In this document: positions 46,262 through 54,768 of the stretch, piece by piece
How positions within the stretch are numbered: position 1 is the first letter of the stretch
How the letters are laid out: each line of letters begins with the position of its first letter
Origin: Alteromonas_E sp965248545
Lineage (GTDB): Bacteria; Pseudomonadota; Gammaproteobacteria; Enterobacterales; Alteromonadaceae
Direction: 5' to 3'
NCBI GenBank assembly: GCA_965248545.1
Contig: OZ252110.1
Coordinates: 806,001 to 870,000 of the forward strand
DNA length: 64,000 nt
Position numbers and translations under genes: made by a program
The notes under the pieces: model-generated
What the model saw: only the letters and a program-made list of their open reading frames with translations
What the model was told of the DNA's origin: nothing
Database searches by the model: none

Positions 46262-47213
46262 ATCGCTCGAAATGAAAAGCGCCTTGTTGTTCGGCGGCGT
46301 CATGCTAGCCGCTCAGGTGTTATTTTCCGTCACGCATCTACTGTCGTTTGAACATGCTTTGTCGCATGCAAAATTAGAAATACAAAAACGTATTGCGCTC
46401 GATGCTGCCTATTTAGATTTAGGCGACCCACTGACCCAGCAATCTGTCGATAGTGCCAGTGTTGCCCGCTATATCGAGCAGCTCAATGCGGATATCAGCC
46501 AAAACATTCGTTTGCCGAGCCTGCAGGTCAAATCAATTGCCTATCAGAACATCACAAATAATGACGCGCAGAGTTTGGACAATTTAGCGCCACAAGGTGA
46601 ATCATACCTGGAGCTCAAAGGTGAGCCTGCTAGTATCATTATTACCTTGGCTGTACCTGTTACGTTACAACAATGGAAATTTCATTGGATTGGTCTGTTC
46701 CTCAGTGCAATTGTGGTGCTGTTATACATTAAGCGGGTCACTGCTAGAGAGGAACGTCGACAAGTTAGAGAGTCCAAGGCCCCAAGTGCATACTTGCGAA
46801 TAGACTTAATTGAAAAGCAAATCATCAATGCGGTGACGAACGAAAACATCGAAATGCAGAATAAACCCCTGTGCTTCTTTGCCGCGTTAGTTGACTACTG
46901 TGTTGAGCATCCAGAGCACGAATTACTGCATCACAAAGACGCACCGCAAGAACTTGTTTCGAGAGCAAACCGCGTGTTTGCAAGACTCATCGAGCTCGGT
47001 CATACCAAGCGCAAACGTCCAGACTTCAACGCGAATTTAGAAAAAACACTGAGCGAAATCCGCGCAGCGTTAGAAGTTGTGTTTGCCAACAATCCCGAAA
47101 TCAAAGTGCAATTTTATCCACCACGAGCGCAAGGAGAGGGTTCTCGCTCTAAACAACACTCCTATGCACTGCATCATATTGAGCGCGATAAGGTTGAGTT
47201 TGTCGGCATGTAA
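46254..47213 (+). CDS. Two-helix membrane protein with cytosolic domain, function unknown
   Basis: A 319-residue protein; I choose ATG 46254 (overlapping the upstream stop) over a longer frame from 46188. TM1 is about 10-30 (SALLFGGVMLAAQVLFSV), a periplasmic part of about 110 residues follows, TM2 is about 150-167 and a 150-residue cytosolic tail ends it. In the tail, KPLCFFAALVDYCVEHPEHEL..., LVSRANRVFARLIELGH and TKRKRPD have the helical rhythm of a winged-helix domain, but I recognise no family. It may be a membrane-bound regulator reading the PhnD-like protein. Inference only. Confidence 0.65.
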   Translation: MYKSLEMKSALLFGGVMLAAQVLFSVTHLLSFEHALSHAKLEIQKRIALDAAYLDLGDPLTQQSVDSASVARYIEQLNADISQNIRLPSLQVKSIAYQNITNNDAQSLDNLAPQGESYLELKGEPASIIITLAVPVTLQQWKFHWIGLFLSAIVVLLYIKRVTAREERRQVRESKAPSAYLRIDLIEKQIINAVTNENIEMQNKPLCFFAALVDYCVEHPEHELLHHKDAPQELVSRANRVFARLIELGHTKRKRPDFNANLEKTLSEIRAALEVVFANNPEIKVQFYPPRAQGEGSRSKQHSYALHHIERDKVEFVGM

Positions 47214-47274
47214 ATTTGCCAACAATCACACAAACACGTATCTTTGCCGGATTACAGCTTAAATTCGTTGTGTC

Positions 47275-47898
47275 ATGCAAAAGCCGCTTATTATTGCGAT
47301 CTCCGGAGCATCGGGCTCTGGCAAGTCATTATTCACTGAAAATTTACTGAAAGCCTTCTCAGAGCAAGGGCGACCAGTACAAATATTGCGCGAAGATCAT
47401 TATTACAAAGCGCAAGATCACCTCCCGATGGAGGAGCGTGAAAAAAACAACTACGATCACCCCAACGCATTTGAACACAGTTTGTTAAAAGAACACTTGG
47501 AGCGACTGCGCGAGGGTAACGATATTGAGTATCCTCACTACTGTTACAAAACGCATACGCGTTTACCCGAAACAGAAACACTTAAACCCGCGCCGGTCAT
47601 TATTCTCGAGGGCATAATGCTCCTTGCGAGACCCGATTTACTGCCGCTTTACGACGTAAAAGTCTTCATTGATACACCACTGGATATCTGTTTAATGCGC
47701 CGCATGATGCGGGATGTCAAAGAGCGTGGAAGAACCTTGGAATCGGTTGCTGTTCAGTATGAAAGCACGGTAAAGCCGATGTATCATCAGTTTATCGAGC
47801 CCAGCAGATTTACCGCTGATGTTGTCGTTACCCAAGGTGGCAAAAACTTTATCGCATTGGATGTTATCTCATCCCACATCAAACAAGCATTACAATAA
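47275..47898 (+). CDS. udk: Uridine kinase
   Basis: A 207-residue P-loop kinase. Walker A is SGASGSGKSLFTENLL; EDHYYKAQDHLPMEER and NNYDHPNAFEH are characteristic of uridine kinase, as is YCYKTHTR and the lid region RRMMRDVKERGRTLESV. It phosphorylates uridine and cytidine with ATP or GTP. It sits 22 nt upstream of the nucleoside transporter gene, so the two form a salvage unit. Confidence 0.93.
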   Translation: MQKPLIIAISGASGSGKSLFTENLLKAFSEQGRPVQILREDHYYKAQDHLPMEEREKNNYDHPNAFEHSLLKEHLERLREGNDIEYPHYCYKTHTRLPETETLKPAPVIILEGIMLLARPDLLPLYDVKVFIDTPLDICLMRRMMRDVKERGRTLESVAVQYESTVKPMYHQFIEPSRFTADVVVTQGGKNFIALDVISSHIKQALQ

Positions 47899-47920
47899 TA
47901 ATTAGAACGGACCTCATAAT

Positions 47921-49132
47921 ATGACCAGTATTATCGGTATTATCCTACTTCTCGCGATCGCCTTTGCATTGTCATCCAATCGCTCTGCAATCAATTGGCG
48001 TACGGTCGGTGGCGCGTTCGCCATCCAAGCCGGTGTTGGCGCATTTATTCTGTATTTCGAACCTGGTATTCAAATGCTACTTAGCCTTAGCGAATTTGTT
48101 AAGTCCATCATCGAATACTCGGACGAAGGTATCGAATTCCTATTCGGAGCTGTCGGTAATAAATCCCTTGGCTTTATTTTTGCGTTTAACGTTTTGCCGG
48201 TAATCATATTCTTCTCAGCGCTCATCACGGTCCTGTATCACATTGGGATTATGTCGTGGGTCATTCGGATCATTGGCGGTGCGTTACAAAAGCTACTCAA
48301 AACTAGCCGTCCAGAATCTATGTCCGCGGCGGCGAATATTTTTGTTGGTCAAACTGAAGCTCCTTTAGTGGTCCGTCCGTTTATTCCCAAAATGACTCGC
48401 TCCGAACTGTTTGCCATCATGGTCGGAGGCCTTGCGTCTATCGCGGGTTCAGTTATGGCCGGCTATGCAGGTCTTGGAGTTGAAATCAAATACCTATTGG
48501 CGGCAAGTTTCATGGCGGCGCCAGGCGGTTTATTGATGGCCAAATTGATGCAACCTGAAGTCGATAAAGTACACAATGAATTGGAAGAAGTTAAAGAGGA
48601 AAAAACCGACTACGCAAATGTGTTTGACGCCGCTGCAAGTGGTGCGTCGTCTGGTCTACAACTGGCATTGAACGTTGGCGCAATGTTATTAGCTTTTGTT
48701 GCTTTGATTGCATTATTAAATGGTGTAATCGGCGGTGTTGGAGCCTGGTTTGGCTATCCTGATTTAACCTTTCAGATGATTTTGGGTGTCTTGCTTCAGC
48801 CACTTGCCTGGGCCATCGGTGTACCATGGGAAGAAGCTCAATTAGCCGGTAGCTTTATCGGCCAAAAATTAGTTGTAAACGAATTCGTTGCCTATTTGGA
48901 CTTTATCAAATATCGCGAAGAACTCTCAGCCGGCACACAGGCGATCATCACATTTGCGCTGTGCGGCTTTGCGAACTTTTCATCCATCGCAATATTGATG
49001 GGCGGGATCGGCGCAATGGCACCTTCGCGCCGCAAAGAAATCGCACAACTCGGCCTTAAAGCTGTATTTGCAGCGACGTTGGCGAACTTAATGAGCGCCG
49101 CTTTAGCCGGTTTATTCCTGTCACTGGGATAA
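47921..49132 (+). CDS. Concentrative nucleoside transporter (NupC/CNT family)
   Basis: A 403-residue inner membrane protein, similar in length to NupC (400). Helical core motifs: IFVGQTEAPLVVRPFI, MTRSELFAIMVGGLASIAGSVMAGY and CGFANFSSIAILMGGIG belong to CNT carriers. It couples nucleoside entry to H+ or Na+. Cotranscribed with udk. The central acidic loop (VHNELEEVKEEKTDY) is a little longer than in NupC. Confidence 0.95.
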   Translation: MTSIIGIILLLAIAFALSSNRSAINWRTVGGAFAIQAGVGAFILYFEPGIQMLLSLSEFVKSIIEYSDEGIEFLFGAVGNKSLGFIFAFNVLPVIIFFSALITVLYHIGIMSWVIRIIGGALQKLLKTSRPESMSAAANIFVGQTEAPLVVRPFIPKMTRSELFAIMVGGLASIAGSVMAGYAGLGVEIKYLLAASFMAAPGGLLMAKLMQPEVDKVHNELEEVKEEKTDYANVFDAAASGASSGLQLALNVGAMLLAFVALIALLNGVIGGVGAWFGYPDLTFQMILGVLLQPLAWAIGVPWEEAQLAGSFIGQKLVVNEFVAYLDFIKYREELSAGTQAIITFALCGFANFSSIAILMGGIGAMAPSRRKEIAQLGLKAVFAATLANLMSAALAGLFLSLG

Positions 49133-49238
49133 ACTGCTCGCAGGCTCTCGCTAAATTTGTTGATACCAATCAACCCAATTCCTTGTTGGCGCGGTATAAT
49201 ACTGCGCTATCACTTTGTTCATAAAAGTAGAGAAATTC

Positions 49239-50084
49239 ATGACACAAAAACTTGTCGCCGTTGACTACCAAGCGGAAGATGCCAAGCAGCAGTTTGTGCG
49301 TTCATTGCGCGAGACTGGCTTTGGTGTCCTTAAAAATCACCCGATCCAACAACAGATGGTTGCCGACATCTATGAAACTTGGCAAGACTTCTTTAACAGT
49401 GACCAGAAAGACCAATTTACTTTCAATAAGGATACCCAAGATGGCTTCTTCCCAAGCACAGTCTCAGAAGTTGCAAAGGGCTTTAAGAAAAAAGATATCA
49501 AAGAGTACTTTCACTATTACCCATGGGGCCAGTGCCCAGAGGAATTAAAGGCTCAGTTACAGAACTATTACGAACAAGCCAATGCGTTGGCTGAAGAGTT
49601 ACTGTCATGGGTCGAAGAGTTGTCTCCGAGCGACGTCGCTGAAGGCTACAAAGAAGCCCTATCGAATATGATCAAAAACAGTGAGCAAACTCTGCTTAGA
49701 GTGTTGCACTATCCGCCATTGGACGGTTCCGAAGAGCCAGATGCGATCCGTGCTGCAGCGCATGAAGACATCAACCTATTGACGATTTTGCCCGCAGCGA
49801 ATGAGCCTGGATTGCAAGTAAAAGGCAAAGACGGTAGCTGGATAGATGTACCGTGTGATTTCGGTAATTTGATTGTCAACATCGGCGATATGCTGCAAGA
49901 GGCATCGGGTGGTTATTTCCCATCCACAACTCACCGCGTGATAAACCCTGAAGGTAGTGACCAGACACGCGCTAGGATTTCCTTACCGCTATTTCTGCAT
50001 CCCCGTCCAGATGTGGTGCTGTCAGAGCGATACACAGCTGATAGTTACCTAACTGAGCGGTTACGGGAACTCGGTGTCATCTAG
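49239..50084 (+). CDS. 2-oxoglutarate/Fe(II)-dependent oxygenase (isopenicillin N synthase-like)
   Basis: A 281-residue protein. The DIOX_N-type N-terminus (FVRSLRETGFGVLKNHPI) and the double-stranded beta-helix core carry the iron ligands HxD in AAHEDINLL and the distal His in TTHRVINP, with RISLPLF supplying the 2-oxoglutarate arginine and Ser. Start ATG 49239 (AGAG upstream) is preferred to the TTG at 49215. The substrate is unknown. Its stop codon touches the stop of the convergent M28 gene. Confidence 0.92.
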   Translation: MTQKLVAVDYQAEDAKQQFVRSLRETGFGVLKNHPIQQQMVADIYETWQDFFNSDQKDQFTFNKDTQDGFFPSTVSEVAKGFKKKDIKEYFHYYPWGQCPEELKAQLQNYYEQANALAEELLSWVEELSPSDVAEGYKEALSNMIKNSEQTLLRVLHYPPLDGSEEPDAIRAAAHEDINLLTILPAANEPGLQVKGKDGSWIDVPCDFGNLIVNIGDMLQEASGGYFPSTTHRVINPEGSDQTRARISLPLFLHPRPDVVLSERYTADSYLTERLRELGVI

Positions 50085-51044
50085 TCAGTCTGTTTGTTTA
50101 AACTCGTATAGGCGTTGATCCATTTGTTGGAGCAGCGCCCATGCGACCGCCACTACATCGTCGAACGCATTCAAATCGATCTTTTCAAATGTATCATTTG
50201 GTGTGTGATAAAAGCGGTGCTCTGCAACACCGAGAAATAGATAAGCAATATCATTGTCGGCAAAAACCGCATGATCACTCGCGCGGTGATAATTAATACT
50301 ATTGGCAATGGCGCGACCAACACGCTTATTGCGATGTTCTTTCACTAAACGAATCCCAAGGCGTTCGGATACCTCTTGATTGAGCTGCTTAACCAAGCCG
50401 GTGAATGCATTATGAGTTTTTCCCCCTGTCACATATAGACGTTTGCGTTTACCCATTTGGGCGACCATATCTAGGTTCAAATTCGCTTGTATCCCAACTT
50501 TGTTTATTCTGGCGTCGGCGAAAAAAGCCTTAGCACCAATCAGTCCTTTTTCTTCTGCGTCTGTCGCGAGAAACATGAGCCGATGCTGCAATGGCTGCTG
50601 TATCGCCCGAGCGGCTAATGCGAGCAACACAGCAACACCAGACGCATTATCATCCGCCCCTGGGTGGATGCGCCCCTGAAAACGGCCAATGTGATCATAG
50701 TGCGCGGTAATGACAATAGTGGAAGGTGAAGGTTGCGCACCGGCCAGGACACCAATGACATTTACGCCGCTGATGCTGTTAAAGCCGCTTTGATAGTCAA
50801 AACCATGGAAAAAGCTATCTAATTCCGGCAGCGTCGCGAGCGACAGCCGCTGAAACCGCGCTACGATGTATTCTCGCGCTCGTTGGCTGCCTTCACTACC
50901 TGTCGCCCTGCCCTGCAGACGTGGATCAGACAAATATTTTAGGTCCGCGACAGCTTGGCTATACGTATTAGTATTGCCAGCTGCCGCGACGTTTATACTT
51001 GAACAAATTAGGCCGACCAACACGGCGAGTTGATAGGCTCTCAC
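50085..51044 (-). CDS. Exported M28 family metallopeptidase
   Basis: A 319-residue protein with a signal peptide (about 1-22, ending INVAAAG). Zinc ligands in order: TAHYDHIG (His), PGADDNASG (Asp), ATDAEEKG (Glu pair), NLDMVAQM (Asp) and ASDHAVF (His). This is the complete M28 dinuclear site; likely an aminopeptidase. It starts within the end of the TPR gene (4-nt overlap), and its stop abuts the oxygenase stop. Confidence 0.93.
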   Translation of the reverse strand: MRAYQLAVLVGLICSSINVAAAGNTNTYSQAVADLKYLSDPRLQGRATGSEGSQRAREYIVARFQRLSLATLPELDSFFHGFDYQSGFNSISGVNVIGVLAGAQPSPSTIVITAHYDHIGRFQGRIHPGADDNASGVAVLLALAARAIQQPLQHRLMFLATDAEEKGLIGAKAFFADARINKVGIQANLNLDMVAQMGKRKRLYVTGGKTHNAFTGLVKQLNQEVSERLGIRLVKEHRNKRVGRAIANSINYHRASDHAVFADNDIAYLFLGVAEHRFYHTPNDTFEKIDLNAFDDVVAVAWALLQQMDQRLYEFKQTD

Positions 51045-52201
51045 AAGCTCTGGAGTTTACTCAGTTTACCCTGATAGCGCTGAGCATCCTGTGGATTCGG
51101 TGCGCGTCTTTGGGCCATCGACAGAAAGCGCTCTGCGCGATTAATGTCGCCAAGTTCATAGTAGACTTTACTCATGCCGAATAGGATTTCATGCTTCTCG
51201 CTGTCAAGCCGGTAGGCGCGTTTGTAATGATCCAAGGCTTTTGTATATTCCCCCATATCAAAGGTTTGCTCGCCCAGAATGAAATGATAAAAGGGGTTGT
51301 CCTGGCGCTTTCTTTCGACGCGATCGAAAATCGACTGCGCCAATTCGGGCTGACCGGTTACTGAATGAAGAAATGCAAGGTTTTCCCACGCAGTAAGATT
51401 CTCTGAATCGGCCTCAATGGCACGCTCATAACTGGCTTTGGCGAGCTCAATATTGCCTGTTCTGCGATATAAAATTCCCATATTAACCCATGTGCCGTCA
51501 AAATCAGGCGCTACTAAAGCTGCCTCTCTAAAATAGGCGTATGCCTTAGAATAGGACTCTGCAATTAACGCGTCTGCACCTTTGTTGTTATAAAACATTG
51601 CAAGTGCTTTGGTTTTGTCAACTTCGACGACTTCAAAATGCTTGCGTCGCTCTTGCGGATCAAAATCAATCACCATGTCAGCGCTTAATAGTCGAATCAC
51701 TTGGTTATCATGCCGGGGGCGGACCAGCACGTTGACGTGGCCGTTCAACAGACTAAAGCCGTCTCTTCGGGTCCAGTATTCGGGTATCTGAATATCTTGG
51801 AAGCGCGCATCGAAACCGGCATATTCGGCCAAGGCAAAGGTCATTATTGACATCGACAAACAATTTGCGGCTTTCGCCTCGAACGTCTCGGACGCCGTGG
51901 TATTTGCATCATTGCTGTAGAGCAGATTTAAGTCCGAACGATCAAAAACACTGCGGACCAGGGCTTTGATTTGATCTTGCGGGTGTTCATGCGGCCAAAT
52001 CACGCGCTGCACAAACTCTTTTGCTTCTGGTGTTAGAGAAAATACCTGTTCTTCTGTTTCGACTGCAAATAGCTGATAACCGGGAAACGCGCTGTCTTTT
52101 AATAAGGGTTGTGCGTCTTCGGAAACATGCAGTTCGGTGCTCTTGCACGCCACAAGTAAAGTGACAAAGAGCAAAGCCAAACAAAGCTTAATCGCCTTCA
52201 T
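51041..52201 (-). CDS. Lipoprotein with transglutaminase-like and TPR domains
   Basis: A 386-residue protein. A lipobox LVAC precedes KSTELHV, so it is likely anchored in the outer or inner membrane. Residues about 95-160 contain ANCLSMSIMTFALAEYAG and a later NGHVNVLVR, placing a Cys and a His as in transglutaminase-like cysteine-protease folds. Four or five TPR repeats follow (GTWVNMGILYRRTGNIELAKASY, ENLTAWENLAFLHSVTG, NPFYHFILGEQTFDMGEYTKAL). Overlaps the M28 gene by 4 nt. The partner or substrate is unknown. Confidence 0.82.
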   Translation of the reverse strand: MKAIKLCLALLFVTLLVACKSTELHVSEDAQPLLKDSAFPGYQLFAVETEEQVFSLTPEAKEFVQRVIWPHEHPQDQIKALVRSVFDRSDLNLLYSNDANTTASETFEAKAANCLSMSIMTFALAEYAGFDARFQDIQIPEYWTRRDGFSLLNGHVNVLVRPRHDNQVIRLLSADMVIDFDPQERRKHFEVVEVDKTKALAMFYNNKGADALIAESYSKAYAYFREAALVAPDFDGTWVNMGILYRRTGNIELAKASYERAIEADSENLTAWENLAFLHSVTGQPELAQSIFDRVERKRQDNPFYHFILGEQTFDMGEYTKALDHYKRAYRLDSEKHEILFGMSKVYYELGDINRAERFLSMAQRRAPNPQDAQRYQGKLSKLQSL

Positions 52202-52471
52202 TGCTCACCACCTCTTTTGTTAACAACATGTTAAGCATAGTCAAGGGTACCCTTATCAACAATGTGGTTTATCGTGTTCTAAGGCAACTTAACGCCTAAT
52301 TAGCCACTTTAATGTCGTTGGTCGGCATCCAGCCGCAATCGAACCCACATTACAGCATTGTAATCAACCAATTAGAGAGAGCTGTTGTACAAACCGCATG
52401 TTCAGTGACTTCTGCGCACCGCTGTTCATATCAAATATGAAACTTAATTGAATACAAAAAAGGTAATTTTT

Positions 52472-52984
52472 ATGAAATCTGTACTAAAAAATCTTCTCGT
52501 TGTTATGTCCGTTGCTACCCTTTCTACAGGCGCTATTGCTGGGGGCAGTTACGCTAAAAAAAGCCATGCGAAACCAACAATTGTCAGCATTGCAGCAGAC
52601 AATCCGGACTTTTCTACACTTGTTGCAGCGCTCAAGGCTGCGGACTTGGTTGATGCATTGAATGGCGAAGGTCCATTCACCGTATTTGCTCCTACCAATG
52701 AAGCTTTTGCTAAGTTGCCTGCTGGCACGGTTGAGACGCTACTGTTACCTGAGAACAAACACAAGCTAGTCGACATTTTGACTTACCACGTGGTGCCTGG
52801 AGCCGTTTACGCGAAAGATGTTGTTGGCTTAGACTCGGCAGGGTCACTACAGGGCGACAATATCGATGTAACGGTGAAAATGGGTAAGGTAATGGTCGAT
52901 GGGGCCAATGTGGTCGCCACTGATATCAAGGGCAAAAACGGTGTTATTCACGTAATTGATAGTGTGATTTTGCCAAATTCATAG
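52472..52984 (+). CDS. Fasciclin (FAS1) domain exported protein
   Basis: A 170-residue protein. Start ATG 52472 with AAGGT upstream is preferred to the TTG at 52448; the signal peptide ends about at residue 23 (TGAIAGGSYA). One FAS1 domain fills the rest: FSTLVAALKAADLVDALNG, GPFTVFAPTNEAFAKLP, LVDILTYHVVPGAVYAKDV and VIHVIDSVILP. FAS1 proteins bind carbohydrate or other surfaces; role in adhesion is possible but unproved. Monocistronic, with a strong terminator. Confidence 0.94.
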   Translation: MKSVLKNLLVVMSVATLSTGAIAGGSYAKKSHAKPTIVSIAADNPDFSTLVAALKAADLVDALNGEGPFTVFAPTNEAFAKLPAGTVETLLLPENKHKLVDILTYHVVPGAVYAKDVVGLDSAGSLQGDNIDVTVKMGKVMVDGANVVATDIKGKNGVIHVIDSVILPNS

Positions 52985-52993
52985 TCATTATAG

Positions 52994-53026
52994 GCGGTGA
53001 AACCACTGGGTTTCACCGCAATTTTT
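52994..53026 (+). terminator. Rho-independent terminator of the fasciclin gene
   Basis: GCGGTGAAACC, loop ACTG, GGTTTCACCGC is a perfect 11-bp stem followed by AATTTTT, 10 nt past the stop. Confidence 0.95.
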
Positions 53027-53123
53027 CCCGTCTATCCCCCGCTGACCACATTCGCTTATTCCCAAACACAATCGATTGTCTTATTCTGTGCTTACCCCTG
53101 CAGCACATATCCATGGAACGTGC

Positions 53124-53891
53124 ATGAAAAAGCGAGTTGTTTTCAATCAAAAAGGTGGCGTTGGTAAATCAACTATCAGTACCAATCTCGCCGCAGCGAG
53201 TGCCAAAAGAGGTTTTAAGACACTACTGATCGATTTGGATGCCCAATGCAACAGCACACATTATGCAGGAGTCGATGTATCTGCCGAACAACACTCAGTC
53301 GCCGATATGTTTGGACAAACAGTCGGTTGGTTTACCAAGGCACTGACTGCGGAGGACTTCATTCAAGCAACTGACTTTGACAACCTGTTTGTCATGCCTG
53401 CCGCACCTACTTTGGCGCAAATCGAGCGAGAATTAGAGTCGCGTTACAAAATGTTTAAACTCAGAGACACACTGGCGAGCATCGAAGACCAATTTGATCG
53501 CATATACATCGATACACCGCCAAATTTTAATTTTTACTCGAAAGCGGCATTGATTGCAGCCGACAGCTTCTTGGTACCATTTGACTGCGATGACTTCTCA
53601 TCCCAAGCCATCCAGCGGCTGCTCGACAATGTGATGGAGCTAAAAAGTGATCACAACCAAGAACTCACCTGCGAAGGGATTATTATCAATCAATTCAACG
53701 CGCAGGCTAATCTACCGAAGCGGCTTGTCGCTGAGTTGATTGAACAACAACTCCCGGTACTGGAGACGCGCTTAACCTCTTCAGTGAAAGTGAGAGAATC
53801 GCACTCGCAGCGCAAGCCTTTGTGCTTCTTAGCACCAACGCATAAACTCAGTCAGCAGTTTGAAACTTTACTATCTGAGCTGGAGCAATAG
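53124..53891 (+). CDS. ParA-family ATPase (orphan, no ParB nearby)
   Basis: A 255-residue protein starting MKKRVVFNQKGGVGKSTIS with the deviant Walker A KGGVGKST, Walker A' in LLIDLDAQCN and Walker B in IYIDTPPNF. ATG 53124 is chosen over a frame opening at 53076. The fold is that of MinD/ParA ATPases, without the long N-terminal DNA-binding extension. It has no ParB or parS next to it. The next gene starts 8 nt later, so it is in an operon with a DUF6671-like gene and a Sua5-type gene. Its cargo is unknown. Confidence 0.9.
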   Translation: MKKRVVFNQKGGVGKSTISTNLAAASAKRGFKTLLIDLDAQCNSTHYAGVDVSAEQHSVADMFGQTVGWFTKALTAEDFIQATDFDNLFVMPAAPTLAQIERELESRYKMFKLRDTLASIEDQFDRIYIDTPPNFNFYSKAALIAADSFLVPFDCDDFSSQAIQRLLDNVMELKSDHNQELTCEGIIINQFNAQANLPKRLVAELIEQQLPVLETRLTSSVKVRESHSQRKPLCFLAPTHKLSQQFETLLSELEQ

Positions 53892-53899
53892 TTACCGTT

Positions 53900-54760
53900 G
53901 TGAATCAACAAGCCATCAACGTAAGCTTGATCACTAAACATCAAAAGGCTGAATTTATAGGAAAAACGCTAAGCGATGCGCTTGGCTGGCAACTGACCGA
54001 AATCTCAGCATTTGATACTGATTCACTTGGTACCTTCAGTGGTGAGATTGAGCGTAATCGCAGTGCAGAGGAATGCGCGATTTACAAGGCTCAATTGGCA
54101 GTCGAACACGGGGGGGGGGCATTTGGCCTCGGCAGCGAAGGTAGCTTTGTCCCGGATCCATGGGGAATGATGACGATTAATCAGGAGCTGCTAGCGTGTG
54201 TCGACCAACAGCTTGGTTTAGTCGCGGTCGGTGTCGCATCACAGCCTGTGGATATTGACGTTGTTTCAATATCTTGCGACTCATTGCAACAATGCGACAA
54301 CGACAAATCGATCGCTCAATTTATAGAGGCCTTACCGCAAGGACAAGCGGCTATTCTGGCCTGTAAAGATGAACAAGGGAGAGTACTCGACGCAATTAAA
54401 GGACTCAACGGAGCAGCGCAAATCTATGCGGCACTCAATCAGATCAGTGCCAATTGTGACGGTTCCTTGATAGAATTGAGCTACGATTTACGCGCAATGC
54501 ACTGCCCACAACGCCAGCAAACGTTAGTCGCTGCTGCGGTCGACTTGGCTAGGCGAATGAACTCGCGATGTCCGAAATGCCAAACACCCAACTTTGTCGA
54601 CAAGCAAACAGAGTTAGGCTTGCCATGCGAACTATGCGGACAACCAACTGCCCAGATCATCGCCAGTATCGCGAAGTGTGATAGCTGTGGGTTTACCCAC
54701 CGAACTGAAGTAGCCGATACCAAGGCGAGTGCAGTACATTGCCAATTTTGTAATCCTTAG
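53900..54760 (+). CDS. DUF6671-like protein with zinc-ribbon C-terminus
   Basis: A 286-residue protein with no membrane segment. The conserved-looking core is RNRSAEECAIYKAQLAVEHGGGAFGLGSEGSFVPDPW; I recall GxxSEGSFxPxP in DUF6671. The C-terminus has four pairs of cysteines (CPKCQTPNF, CELCG, CDSCGFTHR, CQFCN) that should bind two zinc ions. Function unknown. A run of ten G's (54110-54119) encodes the Gly-Gly-Gly just before AFGLG. Between ParA (8 nt) and Sua5 (8 nt), so probably one operon. Confidence 0.72.
   Translation: MNQQAINVSLITKHQKAEFIGKTLSDALGWQLTEISAFDTDSLGTFSGEIERNRSAEECAIYKAQLAVEHGGGAFGLGSEGSFVPDPWGMMTINQELLACVDQQLGLVAVGVASQPVDIDVVSISCDSLQQCDNDKSIAQFIEALPQGQAAILACKDEQGRVLDAIKGLNGAAQIYAALNQISANCDGSLIELSYDLRAMHCPQRQQTLVAAAVDLARRMNSRCPKCQTPNFVDKQTELGLPCELCGQPTAQIIASIAKCDSCGFTHRTEVADTKASAVHCQFCNP
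54110..54119. repeat. G10 homopolymer inside a coding sequence
   Basis: Ten consecutive G's encode Gly-Gly-Gly and the first base of Ala in the DUF6671-like gene. Loss or gain of one G would shift the frame before the conserved AFGLGSEGSF segment. Confidence 0.9.
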
Positions 54761-54768
54761 GTTTAACG

